Part shown: one piece after another, positions 17,654 through 26,489 of the stretch | Numbering within the stretch: position 1 is the first letter of the stretch | How the letters are laid out: each line of letters begins with the position of its first letter | Assembly (NCBI GenBank): GCA_905480545.1 | Contig: CAJQQR010000079.1 | Span: 1-40,988 of the forward strand | Length of the DNA: 40,988 nt | From: an uncultured Pirellulaceae bacterium | Lineage (GTDB): Bacteria; Planctomycetota; Planctomycetia; Pirellulales; Pirellulaceae | Direction: 5' to 3' | Notes under the pieces: generated by a model | What the model was told of the DNA's origin: nothing | Seen by the model: only the letters and a program-made list of their open reading frames with translations | Database searches by the model: none | Translations under genes and position numbers: made by a program

Positions 17654-18577
17654 ATGAAAAAATCGTTACGCGGATTCACCCTGATTGAACTGCTGGTTGT
17701 CATTGCCATCATTGGAATCTTGATGGGGTTAGTCATCCCAGCGGTACAATCGGCTCGCAATGCAGCGAGCCGAACGCAGTGCGCAAACAACCTCAAGCAG
17801 ATGGGACTGGCGATACAGAACTTTCACGACACCCGACGATTCATTCCACCGTCGCGTCCGGCCGACGGCTATCTTTCCTGGCATGTTTTCATCATGCCTT
17901 ATATGGAACTGGATAACGTCTATGACGCTTTTGCCTGGCGATTGCCATACAATCAACAAGATGAAAAAATCTTAAAGACGAGTGTTCCGGTTTTTGTCTG
18001 TCCTTCGCGACGTTTTCCGGGTGAGATCAGCACATTCGAAGAACGAGACGGGTTTCCTGTGGGTGTTTGCGGCGATTACGCCGGCAACGCTGGCAGTGCG
18101 ATTGGTTCAACGGGATACAACGACAATTTTGGCTTCAAGACCGAGACCAATGGTGTTTTCAATTCAGGATTGAGAAAAGACAATCGAATTGACGCAAACG
18201 GGCGATTGAAAAATTACCGTGGCAGATACACATTCAGCAGTATCAATGATGGACTCTCCAATACCTTATGCGTTGGTGAGAAAGCGCTCAATGGACGACG
18301 GCTGAACGAGCCAGGCGGTTACGGTGACGGATGCATGTACAACGGCGATGAACCTGGGAACACAATGCGAGTAGGCGGTCCATTATTTGGTATCGCCCGC
18401 ACCAAGTTTCCGGAACCTCCGCAAACATGGACTGTATTCGGGGGATTTCACACAACGGTATGCAATTTCCTGATTTGTGATGGTAGCGTAACGAGCCTTC
18501 CCAATGATATCGACCTGCAGGTCTACGGTTACCTCTGTGATCGAAAAGATGGCAAAGCGACGACGATCCCGCAGTAA
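17654..18577 (+). CDS. DUF1559 protein with prepilin-type N-terminal signal
   Basis: From the chosen ATG the protein starts [19 protein letters not shown]. This is a type III (prepilin) signal cut after Gly by prepilin peptidase, with the conserved Glu at +5 and a long hydrophobic helix. Next come the DUF1559 hallmarks: [61 protein letters not shown] and, near the C-terminus, [17 protein letters not shown] (the H-X9-DG-like end). An upstream ATG (17606) would add 16 residues that spoil the signal, so it is rejected. These proteins are massively expanded in planctomycetes and are thought to be pseudopilin-like surface or secretion components; the role is not established. Its place inside a glycan cluster may be incidental. 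Confidence 0.9.
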   Translation: MKKSLRGFTLIELLVVIAIIGILMGLVIPAVQSARNAASRTQCANNLKQMGLAIQNFHDTRRFIPPSRPADGYLSWHVFIMPYMELDNVYDAFAWRLPYNQQDEKILKTSVPVFVCPSRRFPGEISTFEERDGFPVGVCGDYAGNAGSAIGSTGYNDNFGFKTETNGVFNSGLRKDNRIDANGRLKNYRGRYTFSSINDGLSNTLCVGEKALNGRRLNEPGGYGDGCMYNGDEPGNTMRVGGPLFGIARTKFPEPPQTWTVFGGFHTTVCNFLICDGSVTSLPNDIDLQVYGYLCDRKDGKATTIPQ

Positions 18578-18663
18578 CGCTGCCCATTTTGCGAAGTGGC
18601 TCGTCGCCACTTTTCCTACCCCATTGCGATAGTCCTTGGCGTCAAAAGTGAATCGACAATTTC

Positions 18664-19914
18664 ATGTGCGGCAAAGTTTATTACGTTGGGACAGGCGAAG
18701 AAGTGGCCCATCATGCGCGGCCGTTGGCATCCAAGCTGGATGTAGAAATCATCTCCTCGGAAAAAGTGGCTGACGTAGCGACAAACCGCGACCTGGCGAT
18801 TTTTTTCTCGGAACATTTCCGACGATTTCGCACGGCGATCAATCAGCTGAAACAAAAAGGATGCCGGACTCTTTATGCAATCGACGGCATTCTGGAGTGG
18901 CGGAACGCTTTCGAGACTCAAAATGAAGAACCGGCATGCCCTTGGACAATGAGGCCAGTCCTTTCGGAAAAAGTTGCCGCCATTGGGCGATCTCAAGCCC
19001 GGCAACTTAGCTTTTGGGGAAATCGAAAGAAGATTGAACTGATCGGCCTGCCTCGACTTGATGATTTAGCGAACTTTGAAAAGCAAAATCCATTGCGTCA
19101 GTTGACATCGAAAAAGCATTTGATCGTAATGACCGCGAAGTGGCCGGGCTATACCGATGAACAAATCTTGAATGTTGAAGAAAGCCTTTTCGATCTAAAG
19201 AAAGCCCTGGATTTCATGAAGGAGCGGGTGGATGTCACGTGGCGACTGACTGGTGGACTTGCTGAAAAACTGGGAGTTGTAAATTCTTTCTCCAACGCGA
19301 ATGGCGACGAGTTTCATCAGCAGCTAAAAGAATGTGATGCACTCATTACAACACCATCGACGGCGATTCTTGAGGGAATGTCATGCGGGATTCCAACTGC
19401 GATACTCGAGTACAACGACTGCCCACAACTGACTGATTCCGTATGGCAAATCCGAACGGAACGACACCTGAAAAAAGTGCTTAACGAATTGTTGAATCCA
19501 CCAGAAAGCAAACTAGCTCAGCAAGATTTTGTTTTACACGATACCCTGGAATGTCATTCTGCGGCGTCAAATCGTTTGGTCGATCTGATTGATAAGATGT
19601 TTACGTTTCCGGCCGGCGAGATGCCGGAATCGCTGGTCCCAATTGACGAAACCACGATTGTAGGTCAACTCGATCATCAATTTCTTTTCAGTCACCACAA
19701 ACTTTTCGAGACGAACAACGTTCTTGAACTTCAGGCCCACGCGGCCGAATTAGAGCGTGACGATAATAGACTACAGGAACGAAACGAGTTGCTCGAGCGC
19801 GAGTTCAATCGTGCTAAAGCAACCATTGACAATGTTTTCAATAACCCTTTTGTGTCTCCGTTTTTGAAAGCGGGTGACCTTGCGGCGAAGCTACTGAAAA
19901 AGCCCGCCTCATAA
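18664..19914 (+). CDS. Probable GT-B glycosyltransferase-like protein with coiled-coil tail
   Basis: The 416-residue protein is not a confident family match. Residues about 1-330 look like a two-Rossmann GT-B fold: VYYVGTGEEVAHHARPLASKL at the start, LIGLPRLDDLANF at the hinge, then a donor-half pattern ECDALITTPSTAILEGMSCGIPTAILEYNDCPQL resembling capsule and surface-glycan transferases. An N-terminal segment GKVYYVGTG rather than a signal peptide argues for a cytoplasmic location. Residues about 352-395 (LELQAHAAELERDDNRLQERNELLEREF) form a coiled coil, followed by a short hydrophobic, basic end (FVSPFLKAGDLAAKLLKK) that could touch the membrane. Neighbouring glycosyltransferases support a role in the same glycan. 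It could instead be a non-catalytic relative. Confidence 0.65.
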   Translation: MCGKVYYVGTGEEVAHHARPLASKLDVEIISSEKVADVATNRDLAIFFSEHFRRFRTAINQLKQKGCRTLYAIDGILEWRNAFETQNEEPACPWTMRPVLSEKVAAIGRSQARQLSFWGNRKKIELIGLPRLDDLANFEKQNPLRQLTSKKHLIVMTAKWPGYTDEQILNVEESLFDLKKALDFMKERVDVTWRLTGGLAEKLGVVNSFSNANGDEFHQQLKECDALITTPSTAILEGMSCGIPTAILEYNDCPQLTDSVWQIRTERHLKKVLNELLNPPESKLAQQDFVLHDTLECHSAASNRLVDLIDKMFTFPAGEMPESLVPIDETTIVGQLDHQFLFSHHKLFETNNVLELQAHAAELERDDNRLQERNELLEREFNRAKATIDNVFNNPFVSPFLKAGDLAAKLLKKPAS

Positions 19915-19942
19915 CCCAAAGAATCGTCGTTTTACATATCGC

Positions 19943-21058
19943 ATGATGAAAGACCAAAATCCAACCACCGTCGAATCGCACGTCGACGACGCAGTCGAAG
20001 AATCTGCAGAATCCCTGCGGTCGTCAACTGTGGGCGGTTGCATATTGGATGGTGTGAATGCGATGGATCCAGTTGTGGTATGCGCAACGGACGATCGCTA
20101 CATTATGCCCTTGGCTGTGACACTCTATTCCGCTGCACAGAATCTTCGAGCTGGACGCCAAATCAAACTCTTTTTGCTGGATGGTGGGGTTACACAGCAT
20201 AACAAATCGATGCTTAAAGAGTCGCTAGCGAACCTACCCATCCAATTCCAATGGATCAAATTTGATTCAAACGCACTTCGGCAATTCAACGTTTCACACC
20301 ACATTTCGCATACCGCCTACTTTCGATTGCTGCTGGCAGATGTTTTGCCAAAATCGGTGGACAAGGTCATTTACTTGGACTGCGACCTGCTGGTGAGAGG
20401 TGACTTATTGGAATTATGGGAACTACCGGTCGAGAGTGTTGATTTATGGGCAGCCAGGGATATCGCATGCCCATATGTTGATGCCCAGAAGGGAAATGCC
20501 AACGCAAAAAAGTCGAATCCATATCTGGCGGTCTATAGGCCGATCCCCAATTACCAAGAATTGGGAATTGATGGTTCGGCCCCTTACTTTAATAGTGGGG
20601 TGTTGGTGATCAACTTGGAGCGTTGGCGACAAAAGCAGCTTTCGCGACAGTTACTCGCGTGCCTAAAAGAGAACGAGCGACACGTTTGGTGTTGGGACCA
20701 ATACGCGTTGAACGTGGTCCTGCACGGTCACTGGAAATCGCTTCCAATGCAGTGGAACATGGGAACGCACGTGTATGAATACCCGTCAATAAAGCACAGC
20801 CCGATTGACGCCGAGGAATTTGAGCGAATGGCCAACGATCCAAAAATCGTTCACTTTACCACCGAATGGAAGCCATGGCATTTCGGAATTGAGCACAAGT
20901 ATCGCGAGGCTTTTTTTGAGGCCTTGGATGAGACGGCCTGGAGAGGCTGGCGGCCAGAGCGACCACAGTTTCGGATGCGAAAATTAGTCGATCGTTTTAT
21001 GGTTTCATCGATACGGTCAAGCACAATTGCTTATCGAAAACTCTCCTCCATTTGGTAG
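19943..21058 (+). CDS. Glycosyltransferase family 8 (LPS glycosyltransferase-like)
   Basis: After an unusual polar extension of about 45 residues, the GT8 core begins at DPVVVCATDDRYIMPLAVTLYSA. The DXD motif lies in VIYLDCDLLVRGDLLELW (about 141-158). The conserved NSGVLVINLERWR segment follows, then WCWDQYALNVVL and HFTTEWKPWHFG, where the H-x-x-G-x-x-K-P-W element of the family is represented. All active-site segments are present. GT8 enzymes are retaining transferases that add glucose or galactose from UDP-sugars, for example to LPS core. The exact donor here is inferred only at family level. The next gene follows closely (25 bp), implying co-transcription. Confidence 0.9.
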   Translation: MMKDQNPTTVESHVDDAVEESAESLRSSTVGGCILDGVNAMDPVVVCATDDRYIMPLAVTLYSAAQNLRAGRQIKLFLLDGGVTQHNKSMLKESLANLPIQFQWIKFDSNALRQFNVSHHISHTAYFRLLLADVLPKSVDKVIYLDCDLLVRGDLLELWELPVESVDLWAARDIACPYVDAQKGNANAKKSNPYLAVYRPIPNYQELGIDGSAPYFNSGVLVINLERWRQKQLSRQLLACLKENERHVWCWDQYALNVVLHGHWKSLPMQWNMGTHVYEYPSIKHSPIDAEEFERMANDPKIVHFTTEWKPWHFGIEHKYREAFFEALDETAWRGWRPERPQFRMRKLVDRFMVSSIRSSTIAYRKLSSIW

Positions 21059-21083
21059 AAAGTGCCTGGAGACGGATGAGCAA

Positions 21084-21935
21084 ATGACAAAACGATTAAC
21101 GATTTTCGCTGTGCCAAAGGCATTTGAAGGCCATGCCGATATCATTCAGCGCAACGCGATTACCAGTTGGACGTTCCTGCCGGACGACATTGAAGTCATT
21201 TTGCTGGGTAATGACGCCGGGGTAAAAGAAATCGCTGACGAACTGGGGGTTCAACATCTACCGAATTTAAAACGGAATGACCTCGGTACTCCGATGTTAG
21301 ACAGTGTCTTTCAACTTGCACATCAACATGCATCCGCTCCCACGATGATGTATTTAAATTCGGACATCATCTTGAACCGGTCAATTGAAGGAATGCTGGA
21401 TGCGATTGAAGGGACGGCAGCCAAGCAATTCCTGGCGATTGGCCAACGTCGCGATTTCGATCAGAACGAACCGCTTAACTTTGACGCCGAGTGGGAACAA
21501 AGAATTGAGGCCAAAGCTGAACGTCACGGAACATTTGCATCGATTCTATGTAAAGATTATTTTGTTTTCCCTTCGTCGATGTATCAAACGATTCCGGCAT
21601 TTTCCATTGGGCGAGGAAACTGGGATAGCTGGATGGTAGCCAATTCGGTTGAACAGGGAATTCCGGTTTTCGACGTGACAGACCAGCTTTTCGCCGGCCA
21701 TCAAAACCACGACCATAATCACGCAGGCGGCCGTGCCAAAGCCTACGTGACTGGCGCCGAAGCGAAACAAAACAAAAAGCTCGCCGGTGGAACCAATTAC
21801 GTTTCGGGGTCAGTGGCAACTCATAAAATCAACGCTAAGGGGCAGATTCAACGAATCAATCGAATTCCGCTTTTGTCGTTTGTGTGGGATTTTCCGAAAT
21901 GGTTTGGCTTGGTGATAAAGCTAATTAGGGGATAA
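21084..21935 (+). CDS. Probable GT-A type glycosyltransferase-like protein
   Basis: From the ATG at 21084 the protein is 283 residues. An in-frame start at 21027 would overlap the upstream gene and lacks support, whereas CTGGAGACGG precedes the chosen start. The sequence opens with LTIFAVPKAFEGHADIIQRNAITSW, continues with IEVILLGNDAGVKEIADELGV, and has an acidic metal-type motif in MMYLNSDIIL (about 88-97). Later motifs include FAGHQNHDHNHAGG. This looks like a GT-A transferase of a minor, unnamed group found next to capsule genes. It would act in the cytoplasm on the same glycan. Identification as a transferase is by fold pattern and context rather than a named family. Confidence 0.65.
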   Translation: MTKRLTIFAVPKAFEGHADIIQRNAITSWTFLPDDIEVILLGNDAGVKEIADELGVQHLPNLKRNDLGTPMLDSVFQLAHQHASAPTMMYLNSDIILNRSIEGMLDAIEGTAAKQFLAIGQRRDFDQNEPLNFDAEWEQRIEAKAERHGTFASILCKDYFVFPSSMYQTIPAFSIGRGNWDSWMVANSVEQGIPVFDVTDQLFAGHQNHDHNHAGGRAKAYVTGAEAKQNKKLAGGTNYVSGSVATHKINAKGQIQRINRIPLLSFVWDFPKWFGLVIKLIRG

Positions 21936-22133
21936 TTTTCCAGAGGAAGGAAACCATGTCAAAGAATAATTTCTTCAGAATTGCGGTTTTCAACGGCACA
22001 ATTGACTTCTAACAACAATTTTCCGCGTCAAATCAACATTTTCTGAACGATTTAATTAGACTTGGAGTACTTTTCAGCGTGCGGAAACGCTTGCCAAGAA
22101 TTGCTCTTCAACATTGATTTAGACAGCAACTGA

Positions 22134-23381
22134 ATGTTCTCTCCTTCAGTCATCATATTCGGGACTTGCGTTGGATACGCAATTTACCATCTTGCATGGG
22201 CCGTATGGTTTCGGATCAGCTTGCCCAATTCCGTCACCACCAATCAAACCGATTTTCAACCGCACGCGACCGTAATACTCTCCCTTCGCGGTCGTGATCC
22301 ATTTGTTGCTCAGACGATACGCAACCTGTTGGCACAGGATTATTCGAATTACGAATTGAGGATCATCGTTGACAGTGCCACCGATCCCGTTTGGGAATCC
22401 CTAAAAGAATTTGAAGGGCACCCGCGATTGAAGATTTCTATTCTTCAGTCTCGCTTGAAAACCTGCAGCTTGAAGTGCAGTGCCATCGTTCAAGCCATTG
22501 CTGCGATTTCGAATAAAACTGAAGTCATCGCGTTGGTTGACGCAGATATTGCCCCCTCACACTCTTGGCTTCGACGACTGGTGGGCCCGTTGAAGGACCC
22601 AACCGTTGGCGTTGTAACCGGAAATCAATGGTTTTCTCCCAAAGAAAACCGACCAGGCTCGATCATTCGAAGCCTCTGGAATGCGGCCGCATTGCTTGTC
22701 ACGTATTTATTCAAGCACACTTGGGCAGGAAGCTGTGCCATGCGTCTTTCGGACATCAAAGAATCTGGATTAATTGACCGGTGGCGAAAGACGATTGTCG
22801 ACGATGGACCAATTGATGGCGCGATGCGAAAGCTTTCAGTTAAAACTGTTTTCATTGGTGATCTAATCACGGTCAATCGCGAGGAGTGTGATGTGCCATT
22901 TAGCATCAAATACAATTCGCGAATGCTCACCTGGTCGCGAATCTACGAATGGGGCTTTGTTGTTACGCTCCTTCATATGTTGTTTACCGTGGGGATGGTA
23001 GTGACCGCATTGGTCACGGCTGGAATCGAGTTGGCAAACGGACATTTTGGAATCTCCGGCATGCTACTGGCCGGTTTACTTTCCATTCAGCTACTGCTTT
23101 TCGTCGCCTACCTCTTTACCGAATCAACCATGCGAGCGATCAATCAGGAAATTGCTGAACAGATCACACCCATGACTCCTCGCCGCGCCGCAAAGTTTAT
23201 CGTGTTGATCCCTGCTGCTTTGGCCGTTTATTCGATCTCAGCGATTAAGGCGACATTTGCAAAAAAGATTGAGTGGCGTAACGCGACCTATGAAATTGGT
23301 CACAAATGGGAGGTTCGATTACTGGACGACCAGCCCTTTGCCGCGAGCGCCCTGCCAGCGGACCAATCTACATCGATTTAG
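22134..23381 (+). CDS. Membrane-anchored family 2 glycosyltransferase
   Basis: A transmembrane helix at the N-terminus (about 4-30) is followed by a cytoplasmic GT-A domain: HATVILSLRGRDPFVAQTIRNLLAQDY, then IIVDSATDPVWESL, IALVDADIAPSHSWLRRLV with the DXD at about 136-138, and GSCAMRLSDIKESG. A catalytic acidic element is in RKTIVDDGPIDGAM. Two or three C-terminal helices (about 275-330 and 350-375) embed it in the membrane. The layout is that of ceramide or cellulose-synthase-like GT2 enzymes, which polymerise sugars or glycosylate lipids at the inner leaflet. A signature QxxRW is not evident, so a processive synthase is less likely than a lipid glycosyltransferase. Confidence 0.82.
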   Translation: MFSPSVIIFGTCVGYAIYHLAWAVWFRISLPNSVTTNQTDFQPHATVILSLRGRDPFVAQTIRNLLAQDYSNYELRIIVDSATDPVWESLKEFEGHPRLKISILQSRLKTCSLKCSAIVQAIAAISNKTEVIALVDADIAPSHSWLRRLVGPLKDPTVGVVTGNQWFSPKENRPGSIIRSLWNAAALLVTYLFKHTWAGSCAMRLSDIKESGLIDRWRKTIVDDGPIDGAMRKLSVKTVFIGDLITVNREECDVPFSIKYNSRMLTWSRIYEWGFVVTLLHMLFTVGMVVTALVTAGIELANGHFGISGMLLAGLLSIQLLLFVAYLFTESTMRAINQEIAEQITPMTPRRAAKFIVLIPAALAVYSISAIKATFAKKIEWRNATYEIGHKWEVRLLDDQPFAASALPADQSTSI

Positions 23382-24087
23382 CGGTGACTTTTTACTAACA
23401 AGTAAACCTGATCCAAATGGAATTTCGATTCCAACAAGATTACCAACGGCATGGATCACGTTCGGCGATCCTTTTGAGATTCTGGAAGCAACACCGCATT
23501 TATCGGTTATGAATTTGCGGTCAGGATATCGCTTAACTTTCGCGTCATACATGCTTACTGTTGAATGATTGAATTCACTGAATCGCGAATGCGACTTCAA
23601 ATCCGCCAGTTGAAGTGATACGCACTCCGATTTTGATGACCGATTTTGGCGACCGATTTTGATGACCGATTCTGATGACCGATTTTGGCGACCGATTCTT
23701 ACGCTACGATTGCAGGACCATCACCGACTGGGCGGCGTTGGAGCGGCGGACTGGACGATCAACGATGCCTTCACCATAAAAACAGCCACAGAAAAGCGAC
23801 ATGCAACATTGACGTCGTAGCCACTCCGAGCCTGGAGTGCCGTTAAGGTCATGGAAGGCTGCGGACTCCTAAGATAAAGGGTCCCGCGGTTTCGGATCGG
23901 TTCATGACAATCCCCTTTTTGAAGGCATAAGCTGGATGACTTCTAAAACGACATGGTAAATCTATTTTTCATGTTTGAGAATGTCGGTAAAAACCTGATT
24001 CATGGCCTAAGGCAATGCCCGTGCTTCGTTCGGAAAAGCAAGCTACACTAAACCGGCATCTTTACCCGTTAGGTTTTTGAAATAGAC
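23382..24087. other. Gene-free interval with a tandem repeat
   Basis: About 700 bp without a supported gene. Apart from the 13-bp tandem repeat it shows no clear structure. The minus-strand frame at 23319-23600 overlaps the end of the upstream gene and has no recognisable content. Confidence 0.5.
23627..23700. repeat. 13-bp tandem repeat, about 5.7 copies
   Basis: Units of the form CCGATTTTGATGA run in exact register. The second and fifth copies read CCGATTTTGGCGA, the fourth CCGATTCTGATGA, and a partial CCGATTCTT closes the array. Reuse of the GGCGA variant suggests duplication of a two-unit or three-unit block. Confidence 0.92.
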
Positions 24088-24939
24088 ATGATTGGAAATT
24101 GTCCGAAGTGCAAAGAAGCGATTCGCGTTCCAGCTGGCCAGCCAGATCAAGACGTTCGCTGCCCGTTATGCAATTCTGAGTATCCGTTGCAAGATGTTTT
24201 TGATCGGCTTCCGCCAACACTCGAACTGGTCGGCGGGTCGGCGGCTGGTGGAAATGAATCGGTAGGAATTCAAATTGACGATGGGTTTTCGGACCTGGAA
24301 ATCAAAGACGCCGATGCCATCCCCAAAAGCTCTTTGGGTTATTCTCGACCTCGAAGGCCTGAACGAAGTGCGTTTAAAGAAATCCTCAAAGTCATTGGTG
24401 GCGGCGTAGTTGCCATTCCGATTGGAATCCTATGTGTTTGGTGGTTTGTCGGTCGAGATCCATTTGACCTTTCCGAAAAAGTCCGTGAATATGCTCCGTG
24501 GATCGTTCCGGAGAAACTTCGAGGGACTGATCAGGTTGACGATTCGGACTTTGAACCGGTAGCGAAAGATGAAAATCCAACATCAAAACCTGACAACAAA
24601 GACAAGCCCAAGCCGGTGAACTCTGATTTATTCTTCCCGGAGTCTAAATCAAATGAAGGGGCGCAGCCAAATGAACCGGGGAAAAACGTCGAAAGGGATC
24701 CGCAAAAAAATCCAGTTGCAAGCAAGGAGTCCGCGTCGAAGAAATCAGCGGCTAACCAATCGAAAGCAATTCAACCGGCAACCGCGATTAAGCCGAAGCC
24801 TCCTTCCCCAGAATCGGCCGGAAAGAAGGAAAAGGGTGACGAGCCAGGCAAACCCGCTCCATCCAAATCCAAAGATGAAAAATCAAGCAAGCAGGATGAC
24901 GAAGAAACGCCCTTGGGCGGCATCGAGAATGACCGCTAG
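24088..24939 (+). CDS. Zinc-ribbon membrane protein with long charged tail
   Basis: Residues C5-x-x-C8 and C25-x-x-C28 form a short MJ0042-like zinc ribbon (NCPKCKEAIRVPAG, then DVRCPLCNSEYPL). A single transmembrane helix lies at about 112-130 (VVAIPIGILCVWWFV). The rest, from about 155, is a low-complexity tail very rich in Lys, Pro, Ser, Asp and Glu, likely disordered. The ribbon-helix-tail layout recurs in planctomycete proteins of unknown function. The ribbon would be cytoplasmic if the tail is exported. It is separated from both neighbours by long gaps, so it is probably transcribed alone. Confidence 0.8.
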   Translation: MIGNCPKCKEAIRVPAGQPDQDVRCPLCNSEYPLQDVFDRLPPTLELVGGSAAGGNESVGIQIDDGFSDLEIKDADAIPKSSLGYSRPRRPERSAFKEILKVIGGGVVAIPIGILCVWWFVGRDPFDLSEKVREYAPWIVPEKLRGTDQVDDSDFEPVAKDENPTSKPDNKDKPKPVNSDLFFPESKSNEGAQPNEPGKNVERDPQKNPVASKESASKKSAANQSKAIQPATAIKPKPPSPESAGKKEKGDEPGKPAPSKSKDEKSSKQDDEETPLGGIENDR

Positions 24940-25459
24940 AAAGTCACCACTTAGTTGAAGTCGTTACCTTTGATTCGAATTTCGCCAATCGCATGGGCCG
25001 CTGAACCAGAGCCAGACGTTTTATTTGAGAATTAATAAAGCAATTGATTTTGAAATGGAGAAATCGGTTACTGAAGGGTAAGAAGTAACCTGCGACCGAA
25101 CCTGTTTTTTAAATCGTCAAGTCAAATGACGCGAACCTTGAAATGTCGAGAACACTGTTTGCACTCGGTTGGATTGAAACAGCAGAGTCGCAGAGGTCTG
25201 AAGTCGAAGCCACATATCCCGAAAACGAGGCAATTGTAAAAATTGCGAATTTATGGCTGGGAGGTTAATCGAAGCAAAAGCGAAACATTTGTCGCCTAGA
25301 ATAATAATTTCGATCTTGCAGCATTCCCAATGATGTAAATGCAAGTACATCGCGGGTCTGGTCGCGTCGCCCTGATGCGGCCAGTCGTCGGTTTGCCAAT
25401 GTGATTAAATCGCCGATTTTACCTGCAAGTTTCCCCATCTCAGAAGAGGATTCCAGGAC
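24940..25459. other. Intergenic region upstream of the sulfotransferase gene
   Basis: About 520 bp. Two short minus-strand frames (25117-25350, 25265-25471) overlap each other and show no known motifs. No RNA or repeat is seen. Confidence 0.45.
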
Positions 25460-26434
25460 GTGAGCCGCCAATTAATTTTACATATTGGATTGCACAAGAC
25501 GGGGACAAGCTCTCTCCAATTCGCATTGTTCCAGTTGCGTAATGAACTTCAGCAACTTGGCTGGAGCTATCCCGGTCTGAATGGGTCCCTCGCGCATCAC
25601 CAGCTTCGCCGAGACCTAGCAATGCAGAAAACATCTGGAGTTGTATCCAAGTTTCGAGAGTACGTACTGAATTCTGGTTTTCAGAATTTCATTATTAGTT
25701 CAGAAGGCTTTGATGTTTTTACACCGGACCAAATCCGGGCAACCCGAGATTTTTTTAAAGGACTTGGTCTTGAAACGAAAGTGATCTATTTCATTCGCAA
25801 TCAGGCCGACATGCTAGAGTCGTCGATCGCTGGAACCAAGAATTTCAAGACTCTTGCGAGGTCCGAAGCTGACACGATTGAGCGTATCAAATCGCGGTTT
25901 CCGTGGAAGCTCTACACGTGCCACCAACAATGGTCAGATTATTTCGGTGGGTCAAACGTATTTGTCGAAATTTACGAACACCACCGAGATACTGTTTCCC
26001 GCTTTTTCGAGGTTGCCCAAATCGGAATCAACAAATCAAGCATTCGATCAATTAAAGAGCTTGGGAGTAAGAATGTTTCCGTAAACCACGATGCTGCCTT
26101 TGCATCAAGAGAGATCATTCGGCAACTTCATCAACAAGGCGTTTCGACGCTACATATCGAATCCGTCGTTATGCCATTGCTACGCGAAATCGGCCCCAAA
26201 CTCGAAATCGAGAGTCTGGAGAATCGAATGAGTCTTATTTCAAGTTCTTTACGATCCAACATGGAGCACCTTTTCCAACAAGAAAATCAAATGTTCTCAA
26301 AGCGAATCAAAGAACTCCCGCCACAATATTTTTCGTTTTCACGGAACGTACGTACTGAACCAGCAAATCCGGAGTCATATCAACAAACGTTGATGCAAGA
26401 GCTTGTTAATGCCAATGCCCTAAAAGGACACTAG
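25460..26434 (+). CDS. Sulfotransferase-like protein
   Basis: The protein begins at GTG with AGGA upstream. Its N-terminus LILHIGLHKTGTSSLQFAL (residues about 5-23) is the 5'-phosphosulfate-binding loop of PAPS-dependent sulfotransferases. The 3'-phosphate-binding segment is represented by KVIYFIRNQADMLESS (about 111-126), with the conserved Arg and Ser. SEGFDVF falls where the early catalytic-region motif is expected. The length (324) is normal. These enzymes move sulfate from PAPS to hydroxyls of glycans or other acceptors. Its place after a glycan biosynthesis cluster suggests it sulfates the exported polysaccharide, which is inferred from context. Confidence 0.82.
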   Translation: MSRQLILHIGLHKTGTSSLQFALFQLRNELQQLGWSYPGLNGSLAHHQLRRDLAMQKTSGVVSKFREYVLNSGFQNFIISSEGFDVFTPDQIRATRDFFKGLGLETKVIYFIRNQADMLESSIAGTKNFKTLARSEADTIERIKSRFPWKLYTCHQQWSDYFGGSNVFVEIYEHHRDTVSRFFEVAQIGINKSSIRSIKELGSKNVSVNHDAAFASREIIRQLHQQGVSTLHIESVVMPLLREIGPKLEIESLENRMSLISSSLRSNMEHLFQQENQMFSKRIKELPPQYFSFSRNVRTEPANPESYQQTLMQELVNANALKGH

Positions 26435-26489
26435 TCGCATGCCTAACGAAGGATGGCGAAAGTTTTTTGGGCCGACTGTAAGTTTGCAA

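Noticed and set aside
23640..24087. Possible decayed gene between the membrane glycosyltransferase and the zinc-ribbon gene
   Set aside because: No continuous frame with recognisable motifs could be traced on either strand.
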